Shown: positions 16,392-25,684 of the stretch, one piece after another
Layout of the letters: each line of letters begins with the position of its first letter
How positions within the stretch are numbered: the stretch's first letter is position 1
Source of the DNA: Thiotrichaceae bacterium
Lineage (GTDB): Bacteria > Pseudomonadota > Gammaproteobacteria > Thiotrichales > Thiotrichaceae
Direction: 5' to 3'
DNA: 45,342 nt
Assembly: GCA_026988295.1 (NCBI GenBank)
Contig: JALSLM010000150.1
Coordinates: 1 to 45,342 of the forward strand
Made by a program: the position numbers and the translations under genes
The notes under the pieces: generated by a model
The model's database searches: none
What the model was told of the DNA's origin: nothing
What the model saw: the letters and a program-made list of their open reading frames with translations, nothing else

Positions 16392-16647
16392 AATATTTCT
16401 CCGTAGCGTTAATGAAACCCTGAAATAAATCAAGGCTACGCCTGATTCTATACAAAAAAAGGTTCAGATACACGGGAACCGTAAAAAAAACTGATCTTTT
16501 TTAAAAGTCATTCTATATTGATCTATGTCATTGATTCCTCACAGGTCAAGTTTGATTTAATATTCTTTTGTCGTTCGCCTAGGAATGATACAGAGTGCAC
16601 CCTTTAGTTTTTTTGTGTTTTATCAATTCTGATAATTAACTAATATT

Positions 16648-16653
16648 AAGGAG
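16648..16653 (+). promoter_or_regulatory. Ribosome binding site of hppA
   Basis: AAGGAG nine bases before the ATG at 16663; fixes the start. The 270-bp gap upstream (16392-16662) is AT-rich and presumably holds the hppA and SCP2-like promoters, but I see no confident boxes. Confidence 0.75.
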
Positions 16654-16662
16654 ATATTTATT

Positions 16663-18708
16663 ATGCCAGCTGGACTTTTTATTGCGATTATTTGCCCATT
16701 TGCAGCACTCGCTTATGGTTATTATTCGATAAAATGGGTAATGGACAAGCCTGAAGGTAACGAAAAAATGGTAAAGATTGCCAAAGCCATTCAGGAAGGC
16801 TCTAATGCCTATTTTAAAAGACAATATAGTGCGATTGGTTATGTTGGTCTTGCACTTGTTGTACTGTTGCTGATTTTTCTAGACGGCATGACTGCCTTTG
16901 GTTTTGCTATTGGTGCAATCCTCTCTAGTCTTGCTGGTTTTATCGGCATGTACGTTTCTGTTAGAGCAAATGTGCGTACCGCAGAAGCTGCTAAAGAAGG
17001 GCTTAATGCAGCAATGCAAGTTGCTTTTCGTGGTGGTGCAATCACAGGAATGCTTGTTGTTGGATTAGGTCTGTTTGGTGTTACATTTTTCCTCTTCATT
17101 GTTGGTGCAGCAACAGATGCTGGTGATAAACTTAATCTTGCTCCATTAGTGGGGCTTGCATTTGGTGGCTCACTGGTCTCGATTTTTGCACGTCTTGGTG
17201 GCGGTATTTTCACAAAGGGTGCTGATGTTGGTGCTGACTTAGTAGGTAAAGTTGAAGCGGGTATTCCAGAAGACGACCCACGCAACCCAGCAACTATTGC
17301 TGATAACGTAGGTGATAACGTAGGCGACTGTGCTGGTATGGCAGCTGACCTGTTTGAGACTTATGCTGTAACAATCGTTGCGACCATGATGCTTGGCATA
17401 TTAACCTTTGGTGCAAACAGTAATGCCTTGATTTACCCCTTAGTTCTTGGTGCTGTTTCAATTCTCGCATCAATCGTAGGCACTTTCTTTGTGAAAGTGG
17501 GTGATGATAATAATGTTATGAAAGGTCTTTATAAGGGACTTATCGTTTCTGGTGGTCTAGCAGCCGTTGCCTTTATCCCTGTTACCTACATGATGATGGG
17601 TGATTTACCAGCAATGGATGGAGTATCTACAACAGCAACATCTATTTACATGAGTGCTTTAATTGGTCTAATCGTTACAGCATTATTAGTTGTTGTCACC
17701 GACTATTACACTTCAACTTCTTTCAACCCTGTTAAAAACCTTGCTAAAGCATCAACTACAGGTCATGGCACTAACGTCATTGCTGGTTTAGCACTTTCAA
17801 TGCGCTCTACTGCTGCTCCTCTATTGGTTATCTGTTTTGGTATTTGGGCAGCACACGCGCTAGCTGGCTTATATGGTATTGCTATCGCAGCAACATCAAT
17901 GCTTTCAATGACAGGTATTATCGTTGCAATGGATGCATTTGGTCCAATCACTGATAACGCGGGCGGTATTGCTGAAATGTCAGACCTTCCTCCTGAAATC
18001 AGAAATATCACTGATGCACTGGATGCAGTTGGAAATACAACTAAAGCAGTTACAAAAGGATATGCAATTGGTTCTGCGGCATTAGCAGCACTTGTGCTAT
18101 TTGCTGACTTTACGCATGGTCTTACAGCAACTGGTCTTTCGAATTTAACCCATCTAACATTTGATCTATCTAACCACATGGTAATCATTGGTTTATTTAT
18201 TGGTGGTATGATTCCTTACCTATTTGGTGCGATGGCAATGGAAGCGGTTGGTCGTGCGGCTGGTGCAGTTGTTATTGAAGTACGTCGTCAGTTTAAAGAA
18301 AAGCCAGGTATCATGGATTACACCGAAGAGCCTGATTATTCTCGTGCTGTTGACCTATTGACTAAATCTGCAATCAAAGAAATGATCATTCCTTCATTAT
18401 TGCCTATCTTAATCCCACTGATTGTTGGCCTAACCTTAGGTGCGCAAGCACTAGGTGGATTATTACTAGGAACAATTGTTACAGGTTTATTTGTTGCAAT
18501 CTCAATGACCACAGGTGGTGGCGCATGGGACAACGCTAAAAAGTATATCGAAGACGGTAACTTTGGTGGCAAAGGCTCTGAAGCACACAAAGCCGCTGTT
18601 ACTGGTGATACTGTAGGCGACCCATACAAAGACACAGCGGGACCAGCAATTAACCCATTGATTAAAATCATCAATATCGTAGCACTGCTAATGATTCCAT
18701 TACTTTGA
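16663..18708 (+). CDS. hppA: Membrane H+-translocating pyrophosphatase
   Basis: A 681-residue integral membrane enzyme that couples pyrophosphate hydrolysis to proton pumping, or runs in reverse. The substrate site is intact: [20 protein letters not shown] at 179-198 and [19 protein letters not shown] at 214-232, with the Asp clusters that hold Mg-pyrophosphate; [14 protein letters not shown] near the C-terminus is also conserved. Lys461 in [16 protein letters not shown] marks the K+-independent type; K+-dependent enzymes have Ala there. About 16 hydrophobic segments. Normal length. Monocistronic on the plus strand with its own terminator. Such pumps are common where pyrophosphate economy matters, for example in autotrophic sulfur oxidisers and symbionts. 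Confidence 0.97.
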   Translation: MPAGLFIAIICPFAALAYGYYSIKWVMDKPEGNEKMVKIAKAIQEGSNAYFKRQYSAIGYVGLALVVLLLIFLDGMTAFGFAIGAILSSLAGFIGMYVSVRANVRTAEAAKEGLNAAMQVAFRGGAITGMLVVGLGLFGVTFFLFIVGAATDAGDKLNLAPLVGLAFGGSLVSIFARLGGGIFTKGADVGADLVGKVEAGIPEDDPRNPATIADNVGDNVGDCAGMAADLFETYAVTIVATMMLGILTFGANSNALIYPLVLGAVSILASIVGTFFVKVGDDNNVMKGLYKGLIVSGGLAAVAFIPVTYMMMGDLPAMDGVSTTATSIYMSALIGLIVTALLVVVTDYYTSTSFNPVKNLAKASTTGHGTNVIAGLALSMRSTAAPLLVICFGIWAAHALAGLYGIAIAATSMLSMTGIIVAMDAFGPITDNAGGIAEMSDLPPEIRNITDALDAVGNTTKAVTKGYAIGSAALAALVLFADFTHGLTATGLSNLTHLTFDLSNHMVIIGLFIGGMIPYLFGAMAMEAVGRAAGAVVIEVRRQFKEKPGIMDYTEEPDYSRAVDLLTKSAIKEMIIPSLLPILIPLIVGLTLGAQALGGLLLGTIVTGLFVAISMTTGGGAWDNAKKYIEDGNFGGKGSEAHKAAVTGDTVGDPYKDTAGPAINPLIKIINIVALLMIPLL

Positions 18709-18737
18709 TAATTACTTGATTGATACAAGGTAAAATT

Positions 18738-18769
18738 AAAAAGCCACATCTTTCGATGTGGCTTTTTTT
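18738..18769 (+). terminator. Intrinsic terminator of hppA
   Basis: AAAAAGCCACATC, loop TTTC, GATGTGGCTTTTTTT: a 9-10 bp stem with a T-run, 30 bp after the hppA stop. A near-identical hairpin in inverted orientation lies at 27908-27940. Confidence 0.92.
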
Positions 18770-18834
18770 GGCTAAGAAACAGGTAGCGACAAACTCAATC
18801 CTAAGGAAAAGTTTCCATTTATCATAGCCCTGTA

Positions 18835-18927
18835 AACCCATCCCCCCTGTTTTTTCCACTTTTTACATAAAACTCTATTTTTCTCTGCGTTATAAAAAAT
18901 GCTAAAAAAAGGGGGGGGGATGGGTAT
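18835..18927. repeat. Family A pair, C arm then G arm
   Basis: ACCCATCCCCCCTGTTTTTT (about 18837-18856) and AAAAAAAGGGGGGGGGATGG (about 18904-18923, 9 G), with about 47 bp between. Part of a longer segment resembling 27741-27945 in inverted orientation. Confidence 0.8.
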
Positions 18928-18965
18928 CTACAATATCTGAGAATTTAGCAAGCGTGAATTCCTAT

Positions 18966-18995
18966 AATAATTGGACTTGATCAGGCTTTCCTTAA
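18966..18995. repeat. Family C single arm
   Basis: TAATAATTGGACTTGATCAG then GCTTTCCTTAAG, the right-end arm of family C without its left partner. Confidence 0.7.
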
Positions 18996-19012
18996 GATAC
19001 CTTTTTACTAAA

Positions 19013-19162
19013 GAACGCACATGGAATAAGTTGAGCAATTATGATTTAGGATTCTGATCCAATAATCTAAAGAGAAGCATAGTTATTCTACGCGACGATT
19101 GAGATCATTGGATCAGGAGCAAAAAGGTAAGTCAGAATAATTAAGTTATTTCATGTACGTTC
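19013..19162. repeat. Long imperfect palindrome, about 150 bp
   Basis: GAACGCACATGGAATAA at the left corresponds to the inverted GTTATTTCATGTACGTTC at the right; inner arms CTGATCCAATAATCT and AGATCATTGGATCAG also match. The centre contains ATAGTTATTCTACGCGACGAT, similar to the inverted interior of family C elements. MITE-like. The gap 18770-19187 has no gene. Confidence 0.6.
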
Positions 19163-19187
19163 CTAATTAATTATCCGTAGAATTTAC

Positions 19188-20069
19188 TTATCTGCTTGTA
19201 TCAAAGTCACTCCAAGGATCTATATAGAAATCAGGTGGGATAGGAGGTCTTCCTGGAGGGTAAGGTGCATAGCCACCATTATCTTCTGGCCAAAAACGGT
19301 TGTTATTACGATGATTATTCCTATAGCGATTACAATTTATAATACCGCGTTTACATAGGGTGCTTCTCCATTCGTATTTATAAAAGTATTTCTTGCTAGG
19401 GTTGTTTTTGGCGATAAACCGTACATTCACGCTAGGTGAATATTCTTCTTTGCCAAAACCAGTACCTGCTGACTCACTTTTGTAACTAAGATTGCTAGAG
19501 GGTGCTGCTCTGTCACCAAAGCCATTTCTATACTTCTTTTTATAGTATCGTTGCTTTTCATTATAGACAGCTACCGCAATAACTCCCATAGCTGAACGGT
19601 CACCCCAAGCGTTTGAATATGAGTCACCTGCTGACGTAAAGTAAAAGCGATTTACATGGTTTTTAGCTGTTCGCCAGCCTTTATAATTTGCTGTTTCATA
19701 AGGGTCAAGTATGTACATTTTCTCATTGCTACGAAGATAGGATTTCCTGCCCGTAAGAATATTGCGCCCATCTACTGCAACGACAACTCCGATGCGACGA
19801 TTGCTGGTATTGCGAATCCTGATTTGATAGCGCTTGCCCTTTACTGCTTCAAGATAAGCGCGTTGTGTATTATAACTACGGCTATCTGTGGGATATTGTT
19901 TTAGGTAGTGCCCTCTATCATCGACCACATCAATGCGTACTGCTGAATTATTATACGGCATCCAAGGTTTAGAATCAGCGTTAACACTTGTCATTGATAG
20001 AATAAGGACAAAAAAAGCCACGAAGGGGGGAAAAGGAGAGCGAAAAATACTATTTTTTTGATTTTTCAT
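19188..20069 (-). CDS. Exported protein of unknown function with proline-rich C-terminus
   Basis: 293 residues with a signal peptide: FVAFFVLILSMTSVNADS, probable cleavage after NA at about residue 31. The mature part has a predicted all-beta domain, RYQIRIRNTSNRRIGVVVAVDGRNILTGRK (about 77-106) with LDPYETANYKGWRTAKNHVNRFYFTSAGDSYS, a pattern I have seen in uncharacterised secreted proteins of proteobacteria. It then becomes very basic and Arg/Asn/Tyr-rich (YRNNHRNNNR) and ends in the Pro-rich YAPYPPGRPPIPPDFY. Two Cys (LCKRGIINC) could form a disulfide in the periplasm. I cannot name a function. It is followed, transcriptionally upstream, by a family B element and another exported protein. 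Confidence 0.7.
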   Translation of the reverse strand: MKNQKNSIFRSPFPPFVAFFVLILSMTSVNADSKPWMPYNNSAVRIDVVDDRGHYLKQYPTDSRSYNTQRAYLEAVKGKRYQIRIRNTSNRRIGVVVAVDGRNILTGRKSYLRSNEKMYILDPYETANYKGWRTAKNHVNRFYFTSAGDSYSNAWGDRSAMGVIAVAVYNEKQRYYKKKYRNGFGDRAAPSSNLSYKSESAGTGFGKEEYSPSVNVRFIAKNNPSKKYFYKYEWRSTLCKRGIINCNRYRNNHRNNNRFWPEDNGGYAPYPPGRPPIPPDFYIDPWSDFDTSR

Positions 20070-20193
20070 TTTTATGGTTTCCTATTGTTATTAATTTAAT
20101 ACAACCATTTCGACAAGCTAATTATGATTTTGTTCACTTTGCTTGATTATTTATTGAGTTATTTTGCCGTATTCTTTAAACCATTATTTCATG

Positions 20194-20405
20194 CCTGAAT
20201 CTGTGAGGCTACTACGGCATGATGAACAAGTTATTGATTCCACAGCGGTTTAAAAAATACTCGCTTAACCTATGGGTGAAGCTAAGATTTAGTGAGCTTC
20301 CCACCTGCGCTAGCAGATGGTGAACTCAATTATGTAGAGCTTTTTAATTCCACTGTGAAACCAATACCTTATCCCTCATATCCGCATTAGCCTCGCGGAT
20401 TCAGG
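20194..20405. mobile_element. Family B element, 212 bp, with 5-bp target duplication
   Basis: Ends CCTGAATCTGTGAGGCT and inverted AGCCTCGCGGATTCAGG; flanked on both sides by TCATG (20189-20193 and 20406-20410). The interior (GCTTAACCTATGGGTGAAGC and onward) closely matches the copy at 35630-35842. No coding capacity. It fills the 360-bp gap 20070-20429. Confidence 0.9.
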
Positions 20406-20429
20406 TCATGCTTCACATCCATATAAAAA

Positions 20430-23105
20430 TCATAATCTTGCTACGCTCGAAGAACCTCCTAATAATACACGTCCAAAGTTTTGTGGATTTTTCCAAGCAT
20501 TATCATTTTTTGAATGCCAAGCGAGCTTACCATCTCTGCCTCTGCCACTATCATCATCATTAATTTGCACATCAATGCCAATTGTTTGACCTGCAATAGG
20601 TCTTACGCCTAAGGTTCTCCAAGGAATTGAAGTCTCAAGTGTGTAACCTTGGTTTGTGCGTATCATGGTTTGACGTATACCTAAATTACTTCTGTGTGGT
20701 GAGCTTTTACTGAGGCTTACATTTTTATCTTTCCAGCGATAAATAAAGTGGAAGTCATTTTTGCCATCAAAGCTTGAAGAGCGACTTCCATCTGCATCTA
20801 TATAAAGTTCTATGGAGTCATCACTCCAAGGTGCGCGAGAATCACGGACAAACTTATCATCAATTGTATCAACACGAACATATAGGTATCTGTCATCCCA
20901 ATGGGATTGCCATACTGCGGATAAATCACGCCCATTGTCTATTCTTCCATCAACAATATTTGATAAGCGTAAAGAGGCGCTATTTTTCCATATTGGACCT
21001 GGTCCTATAACGTGATGTGCAATAGCATTAGGAGGAACTTTTTGATTTGCTCTGGCTCTCATCGCATTTTGCTTTTGCTCCCAAATAGCTCTGTAATCTT
21101 TCTTCTGTCTGTTGTTGGCTTTTTTGACAGGTCTCCTTATTCGCTGCTTAGTTGCTCTTGCAGCCAGGATAGTTCTTCTTTTATTGGCCTGTTTTTGTTG
21201 AGCTAACTGTTGTTGTCTTTTTAGTTGCTGTTGTTTTCTGACAAGTAATTGTTGTCTTCTAAGCTGTTGTTGTTTAATAATTTGTTGCTTTTTAAGTCTA
21301 TCTCTTTGTGCAACAGACACTGGTACGCGAGTGCCAATCGTAGAGCGTGGTTTTTTAGCCGCAATTACACTAGGTTTTTTGTTGGAATGTTTAGATTTTA
21401 CCAGCTCAAAAACATTAGCTATTGGATTAATTGCAGGTTTCGCAAGGCGCGCAATACGAGGAGAAGAGCATCCATTCCACCAGCATGGGTTTCTTTTAGC
21501 AAAACTCATTAATGCACGATGCTTTGGTGCTTTAGATACAGGTTGTCCAATATGTTCTTTAGTACCCCAGCTACCAAACCACTGGTAGGTTCTGGGAGCA
21601 GAGAAATTGACAAATAATTTTCCACCACCTGCTTTCCAGCCACGCATAAAATTGGTGTAGGCTGTTGCCATACGTTGATCTTTATTTGCAGCAATGAATA
21701 ATTTTGTTGGATGCGAATTAGTTCTGCGTGCTTTCCAATCAACCAGATGTTGTCCACCTTCGTAGGCTATCAAATCTACACCAAACTTTTTAGCCATCTC
21801 TGCATTTTTACGGATGTCTTTTATTACTGAAGGAATAGAATATCTTTCCTTTGGGTCGTACATCATTTTAAATAATTGCGCAACACTACGTGCTCTTTTA
21901 GAGCTTGCAAGTTTTGGGAAAAAATAAGGTGCGATAGCAATAGCATCAGTCTTTTTATAGGCATTTCGATAGGATAACAACATCTCTGATGACCTTGTCC
22001 ATCCTGCCCAACTACCCATAACACGAACAATACGGCTAGTCCCACCAAAAGTTTGCTCCCACATATCAAAAATCTGAACAGAGCGCATCGAAAAGTATTT
22101 ATAACCAGCTTTGAGCCTGTCAGTATCTAGGTGTAAACGCTCACCCTGATCTTTTACATAGTGAGCCTGATCAAAAATGGTATTCCAAGCTTCATTAGTA
22201 TACTCAACATAAGCTTTAAGCCCTGGTTTTAGATGCTTCTTTACATACTGAGCATATCTACGTATATAGTTGTTATCAGCTTTATGTGGCAAGTTAAACC
22301 ACGGGTCTGCATTTAGCATATTCGCAAGAGCTACCATAATCTCAAGTGGTGCGCCGCGCACTCCCTGTTTTCCAGCCCAAGTTGCATTATTAAGTTTTGG
22401 ACGATTTTCCCATTTGCTGATCGGGTTACGGGTAATACCTGACATATTCATAAAACGAATGACTTTAAAGTCTTTCATGTAATTTAAATATTCAGGATTG
22501 AAGACCAATTTGCTGTGATATTTTTCAAAGGATAAGAATTTTCTTCCACGGCACTGTTTTGCGCTATTAACACGCTTATATTTGTTACCAGCACAAATAC
22601 CACCTGGCAACAAAACACGAATATTTCGTAGATAATTAGCAGGGTTACTGTGTTTGATAACCAGTTTTACCCTGAACTCGTTATCACGACCAGCAGTAAT
22701 TTTTATTATATCTTTGCCTCTTTCGCGGAAGACAAGCTTGGCATCATCACTATAGCTGAGGATACCCTCACCATCATAGAGCACAGTATATAAGCCTTCA
22801 GGGACAGTACCTTTTGGGAGTTTATAAAGAAAACGAGTGCCAACCTGACCACCATTAAGGTTCTTAGGCCAGCCATTTTTATCATAAATAATTTTGCCTT
22901 TAGTGAGCCAAGGGCGCGCTTCTTCAAAAGGCAGCGAAGTTTTGAAAATATCAATGAAAGGGATGCTGGCATCATCATCCATAATTTCATTACTGTTTAT
23001 CCCAAGTGGTGAGCGGGTATTTGGGGCAGCCATTACAATATTATTAATAAATAGGCTCAGAAGAAACAAACCTATCAACACCTTTTTATTATTCTTATAT
23101 TCCAT
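20430..23105 (-). CDS. Exported predicted glycosidase with basic linker and CBM9-like C-terminus
   Basis: About 891 residues from the ATG at 23105, which places a signal peptide (VLIGLFLLSLFINNIVMAA) at the N-terminus; the frame open further upstream has no signal character. Residues about 50-180 are beta-rich. About 200-540 look like a TIM-barrel glycosidase of the GH-A type: YVEYTNEAWN gives Asn304-Glu305 as candidate acid/base, and LIAYEGGQH gives Glu449 as candidate nucleophile. Residues about 560-690 are an extreme Gln/Arg/Lys-rich linker (KQQQLRRQQLLVRKQQQLKR at 611-630). The last 150 residues (LSAVWQSHWDDRYLYVRVDT, WSDDSIELYIDADGS, ETSIPWRTLGV) match a CBM9/DOMON-like carbohydrate-binding domain. 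Substrate unknown; a cell-surface or extracellular polysaccharide is inferred. Confidence 0.72.
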   Translation of the reverse strand: MEYKNNKKVLIGLFLLSLFINNIVMAAPNTRSPLGINSNEIMDDDASIPFIDIFKTSLPFEEARPWLTKGKIIYDKNGWPKNLNGGQVGTRFLYKLPKGTVPEGLYTVLYDGEGILSYSDDAKLVFRERGKDIIKITAGRDNEFRVKLVIKHSNPANYLRNIRVLLPGGICAGNKYKRVNSAKQCRGRKFLSFEKYHSKLVFNPEYLNYMKDFKVIRFMNMSGITRNPISKWENRPKLNNATWAGKQGVRGAPLEIMVALANMLNADPWFNLPHKADNNYIRRYAQYVKKHLKPGLKAYVEYTNEAWNTIFDQAHYVKDQGERLHLDTDRLKAGYKYFSMRSVQIFDMWEQTFGGTSRIVRVMGSWAGWTRSSEMLLSYRNAYKKTDAIAIAPYFFPKLASSKRARSVAQLFKMMYDPKERYSIPSVIKDIRKNAEMAKKFGVDLIAYEGGQHLVDWKARRTNSHPTKLFIAANKDQRMATAYTNFMRGWKAGGGKLFVNFSAPRTYQWFGSWGTKEHIGQPVSKAPKHRALMSFAKRNPCWWNGCSSPRIARLAKPAINPIANVFELVKSKHSNKKPSVIAAKKPRSTIGTRVPVSVAQRDRLKKQQIIKQQQLRRQQLLVRKQQQLKRQQQLAQQKQANKRRTILAARATKQRIRRPVKKANNRQKKDYRAIWEQKQNAMRARANQKVPPNAIAHHVIGPGPIWKNSASLRLSNIVDGRIDNGRDLSAVWQSHWDDRYLYVRVDTIDDKFVRDSRAPWSDDSIELYIDADGSRSSSFDGKNDFHFIYRWKDKNVSLSKSSPHRSNLGIRQTMIRTNQGYTLETSIPWRTLGVRPIAGQTIGIDVQINDDDSGRGRDGKLAWHSKNDNAWKNPQNFGRVLLGGSSSVARL

Positions 23106-23310
23106 TTTGTTGTGTCGCCCTTGTTGGTTATTTCTTTTTAAAATTATAATTAACCATATCCCCATGATTAGATTAATAAAGCTTATTGTTTTTATAATTC
23201 TGCCCTAAGAAATTTATTTTATAATTTTTCTATAAAGAAGAATTTATCGCCAATTTACACCACATATACTGAATATAAGCTGACTGTGGTAGTAAGATAT
23301 TTTTTTTATT

Positions 23311-24234
23311 CTATGTCTCTAAGCTGAATGTTAGATTCTGTAAACTCTGAAAGTTCAATAATTGACCAGAAAGAGGGTCAGTAAACTCGATAGATTTTGC
23401 AAGTAATTGTAGTGGGTGGCTGTAATCCTCACCCTTACAAGGAAGTAATACAGGGTAGAAAGGATCATTTAGAATAGGGATGCCGAGCGACATCATGTGT
23501 ACGCGAAGCTGGTGTTGTTTTCCAGTGATTGGCTTTAATAAATATTTACTCAGATTTTTTTCTGATTGGATAACTTGAATTATTGTTTCAGAATTTATCT
23601 CCCCTTCTGCTTCTTTCATAATAAAGAAGGGCTCACTTTTGACAATACGGCTTTTACGCGTAAGAGGAAAGTCTAGCGCAGATGTCGCAGCAATGGCTTC
23701 GTATCTTTTAGAAACCTGCCGTTTTTGAAAAAGTGTCTGATACGCTCCACGTACTTTGCTATTACAGCTAAATAAAACTATCCCTGCGGTTTCTCTATCA
23801 AGACGATGAATTGGGCTGATTTCTTCATTTTGATAATGATGTTTGAGCCTTGCTAACAAGCTTTCTTTCACATAACGACCTGTCGGTGTGACGGGGATAA
23901 AATGTGGCTTATCAACTACAATAATATTTTCATTTTTAAAAAGAATTTTTTCATTAAAGGGAATCTTGGGTTCATTAGGGATTTCACGATAATAGAATAA
24001 GAATATTTCACCTTGATAGGGTGTTTTTTTATTAAAAGCTATGCCTGTTTCATTAACAATATCACCGCGTGACATTCTATCTTCAAGAATTTCTTGACTA
24101 ATAAACGGAAAGCGTTCTACTAGAAAGTCTAAAATTGTCTCCCATTTCTTTTCAGAATCTTTAGGAAGCCAAACACGACTTGCTGAAATACCCTCTCGCA
24201 TAGGAAGTGGTGATTTTAATTTTTCTTTACGCAT
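23311..24234 (-). CDS. RluA-family pseudouridine synthase
   Basis: 307 residues. HRLDRETAGIVLFS (about 143-156) is the RluA catalytic motif with the essential Asp; YEAIAA and LLKPITGKQHQLRVHMMSLGIPILNDPFY are the later conserved blocks. The N-terminal part (ILEDRMSRGDIVNETG) resembles an S4-like RNA-binding segment. These enzymes isomerise specific uridines in rRNA or tRNA; which position cannot be told from sequence. It lies 14 bp after the yheT-like gene on the same strand, so the two are probably cotranscribed. Confidence 0.88.
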   Translation of the reverse strand: MRKEKLKSPLPMREGISASRVWLPKDSEKKWETILDFLVERFPFISQEILEDRMSRGDIVNETGIAFNKKTPYQGEIFLFYYREIPNEPKIPFNEKILFKNENIIVVDKPHFIPVTPTGRYVKESLLARLKHHYQNEEISPIHRLDRETAGIVLFSCNSKVRGAYQTLFQKRQVSKRYEAIAATSALDFPLTRKSRIVKSEPFFIMKEAEGEINSETIIQVIQSEKNLSKYLLKPITGKQHQLRVHMMSLGIPILNDPFYPVLLPCKGEDYSHPLQLLAKSIEFTDPLSGQLLNFQSLQNLTFSLET

Positions 24235-24248
24235 ATTATTCTATTTGT

Positions 24249-25226
24249 CTACTTTTGTAGCTTTGGTAGCTGTTGTAAATTTAACCATTTAAGAATACGT
24301 TTATCGGTCCAATATATGGGTTTGAAAGGGTTTTTTCCTGAAATAAAGCCCACATGCCCACCGTTATCAGAAAGCTCTAATTGCACATTAGGAGATAATT
24401 CATCCTCACAGGGTACGGTATATTCCCACATGAATGGGTCATCTTTCGCGTGTAAAATCAGTGTTGGTTTTTTTATATCTTGCAAAAACTGTCGGCTACT
24501 ACATTGTTGATAATAATCATCTGCACCACTAAAGCCGTGTAATGGTGCTGTAATCTGATCATCAAAAGCATAAAAGGTATTTAATTTCTGGACATCAATA
24601 TCAAAAGGCATTTTATAGAGTGATGATTTTTGCTTATATTTTTTTTGGCAACAAGAGATTAAATGCTTTTGGTAGATACGAGAAAAACTTTTCTCCAGTC
24701 GTTCCCCTGCGTGAGAAAGAGTGAATGGAACAGAAACAGCAATAGCAGTCTCAGTCATGGCATTATTACCCTGCTCACCGAGCCATTTAAGTACTATATT
24801 ACCTCCTAGTGAAAAGCCAATCACTGCAAAAATCCCTTGTTTATATTGACTCCTCATATATTCGATAACAGTTTGCAGATCAGCAGTATCACCACTATGA
24901 TAGCTTCTAGGGAGCCGATTTAATTCATCACTACAGCCCCTGAAATGAACGAAACAAACCCCATATCCATCATCCTCAAGTGTTTTTATGAGTGGTTTTA
25001 TGTAGTGAGATTCTAAAGAACCTTCCAGACCATGCAGAATAATAACCAGTGGTTTATCTTGAATATCACTAATGACCAGATCAATAAAGTCACCGTCATC
25101 AAGTTCAAGGCGTAAATTTTGTAAATCTATTTTGGGTGAGCTACGAAAAAAGCTGCTCCACAAAGTTTGCAAATGTGAGTTAAAAAGCCACCATGCGGGT
25201 TTGAATGAACTCTTGATAATAGGCAT
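24249..25226 (-). CDS. YheT-family alpha/beta hydrolase
   Basis: 325 residues of the COG0429 (YheT/EMB8) alpha/beta-hydrolase family. It opens with the typical PAWWLFNSHLQTLWSSFFR. LVIILHGLEGS gives the oxyanion region, VIGFSLGGN (about 136-144) the nucleophile elbow Ser, LHAKDDPFM the acid region, and DNGGHVGF the catalytic His. Family members are predicted esterases of uncertain substrate. Its start is 23 bp from the family D element at 25249-25363, so the promoter is either inside or upstream of that element. Confidence 0.9.
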   Translation of the reverse strand: MPIIKSSFKPAWWLFNSHLQTLWSSFFRSSPKIDLQNLRLELDDGDFIDLVISDIQDKPLVIILHGLEGSLESHYIKPLIKTLEDDGYGVCFVHFRGCSDELNRLPRSYHSGDTADLQTVIEYMRSQYKQGIFAVIGFSLGGNIVLKWLGEQGNNAMTETAIAVSVPFTLSHAGERLEKSFSRIYQKHLISCCQKKYKQKSSLYKMPFDIDVQKLNTFYAFDDQITAPLHGFSGADDYYQQCSSRQFLQDIKKPTLILHAKDDPFMWEYTVPCEDELSPNVQLELSDNGGHVGFISGKNPFKPIYWTDKRILKWLNLQQLPKLQK

Positions 25227-25248
25227 AGTTTTTTATTGTTCCTAAATC

Positions 25249-25363
25249 CTAGGAGGCTGTCCGATAACTCAGATTGAAACGAAAATGCCAGAAATATTAT
25301 AAGATCAGATTATGATATTTCTGAAATTTTCGTTTCAATCGTAGTTCTCAGACAGCCTCCTAG
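25249..25363. mobile_element. Family D element, 115 bp palindrome
   Basis: CTAGGAGGCTGTCCGATAAC at the left and GTTCTCAGACAGCCTCCTAG (complement form) at the right; the interior GATTGAAACGAAAATGCCAG / GAAATTTTCGTTTCAATCG is also inverted, so almost the whole element can fold. Sits just upstream of the yheT-like gene. Confidence 0.88.
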
Positions 25364-25371
25364 TATTGTAA

Positions 25372-25403
25372 AAAGTATCAAAAAAAGGGGGGGGGGATGG
25401 GTT
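25372..25403. repeat. Family A single arm, 10-G run
   Basis: AGTATCAAAAAAAGGGGGGG then GGGATGGG; the longest G-run of this family in the window (10 G). Confidence 0.75.
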
Positions 25404-25429
25404 TTTAATAAATTAGTGCCTGAATCTGT

Positions 25430-25475
25430 ATCTTAGAGGTCGGATTAGCGATAATGTAATCCACCAGATCGTGCT
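25430..25475. repeat. REP-like hairpin
   Basis: GGTCGGATTAGCGATAATGT then AATCCACC: GGATTAGCG faces TAATCC, similar to the GGATTACGC...TAATCC palindromes common in gammaproteobacterial genomes. Lies between the family A arm and the family C element, downstream of parE. Confidence 0.45.
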
Positions 25476-25520
25476 AATACATCGGGCACTGCGCAATGGT
25501 CATTGCTCTAAGGAATCGAC

Positions 25521-25684
25521 TTAAGGAAACCCTGATCAAGTCCAATTATTTTTAGCTTGCCAAATCTGCCGATATTTTCCATGAAGATCGACGCAATAGA
25601 ATAACTATTACATCTCACTTCATGAAAAATAGGGACAGATTTTTCTGCGCTAAATACTAATCAACTTAATCAGGTTTTCCTTAA
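25521..25684. mobile_element. Family C element, 164 bp, overlapping the parE stop codon
   Basis: TTAAGGAAACCCTGATCAAG at the left, inverted CTTAATCAGGTTTTCCTTAA at the right. Interior AATTATTTTTAGCTTGCCAA ... GATCGACGCAATAGAATAAC shared with copies at 27609 and 44709. The terminal TTAA contains the TAA stop of parE. Confidence 0.88.

Noticed and set aside
16839-18188. Long antisense frames opposite hppA
   Set aside because: Shadow frames of a strongly biased membrane-protein gene; no family features and no start signals.
18835-19162. Clustered repeats as a possible CRISPR array
   Set aside because: Repeats are inverted, different in sequence and without regular spacers; no cas genes are present.
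21012-21588. Plus-strand open frames opposite the glycosidase linker
   Set aside because: They arise from the biased Gln/Arg codons of the opposite strand and have no ribosome binding sites or domains.
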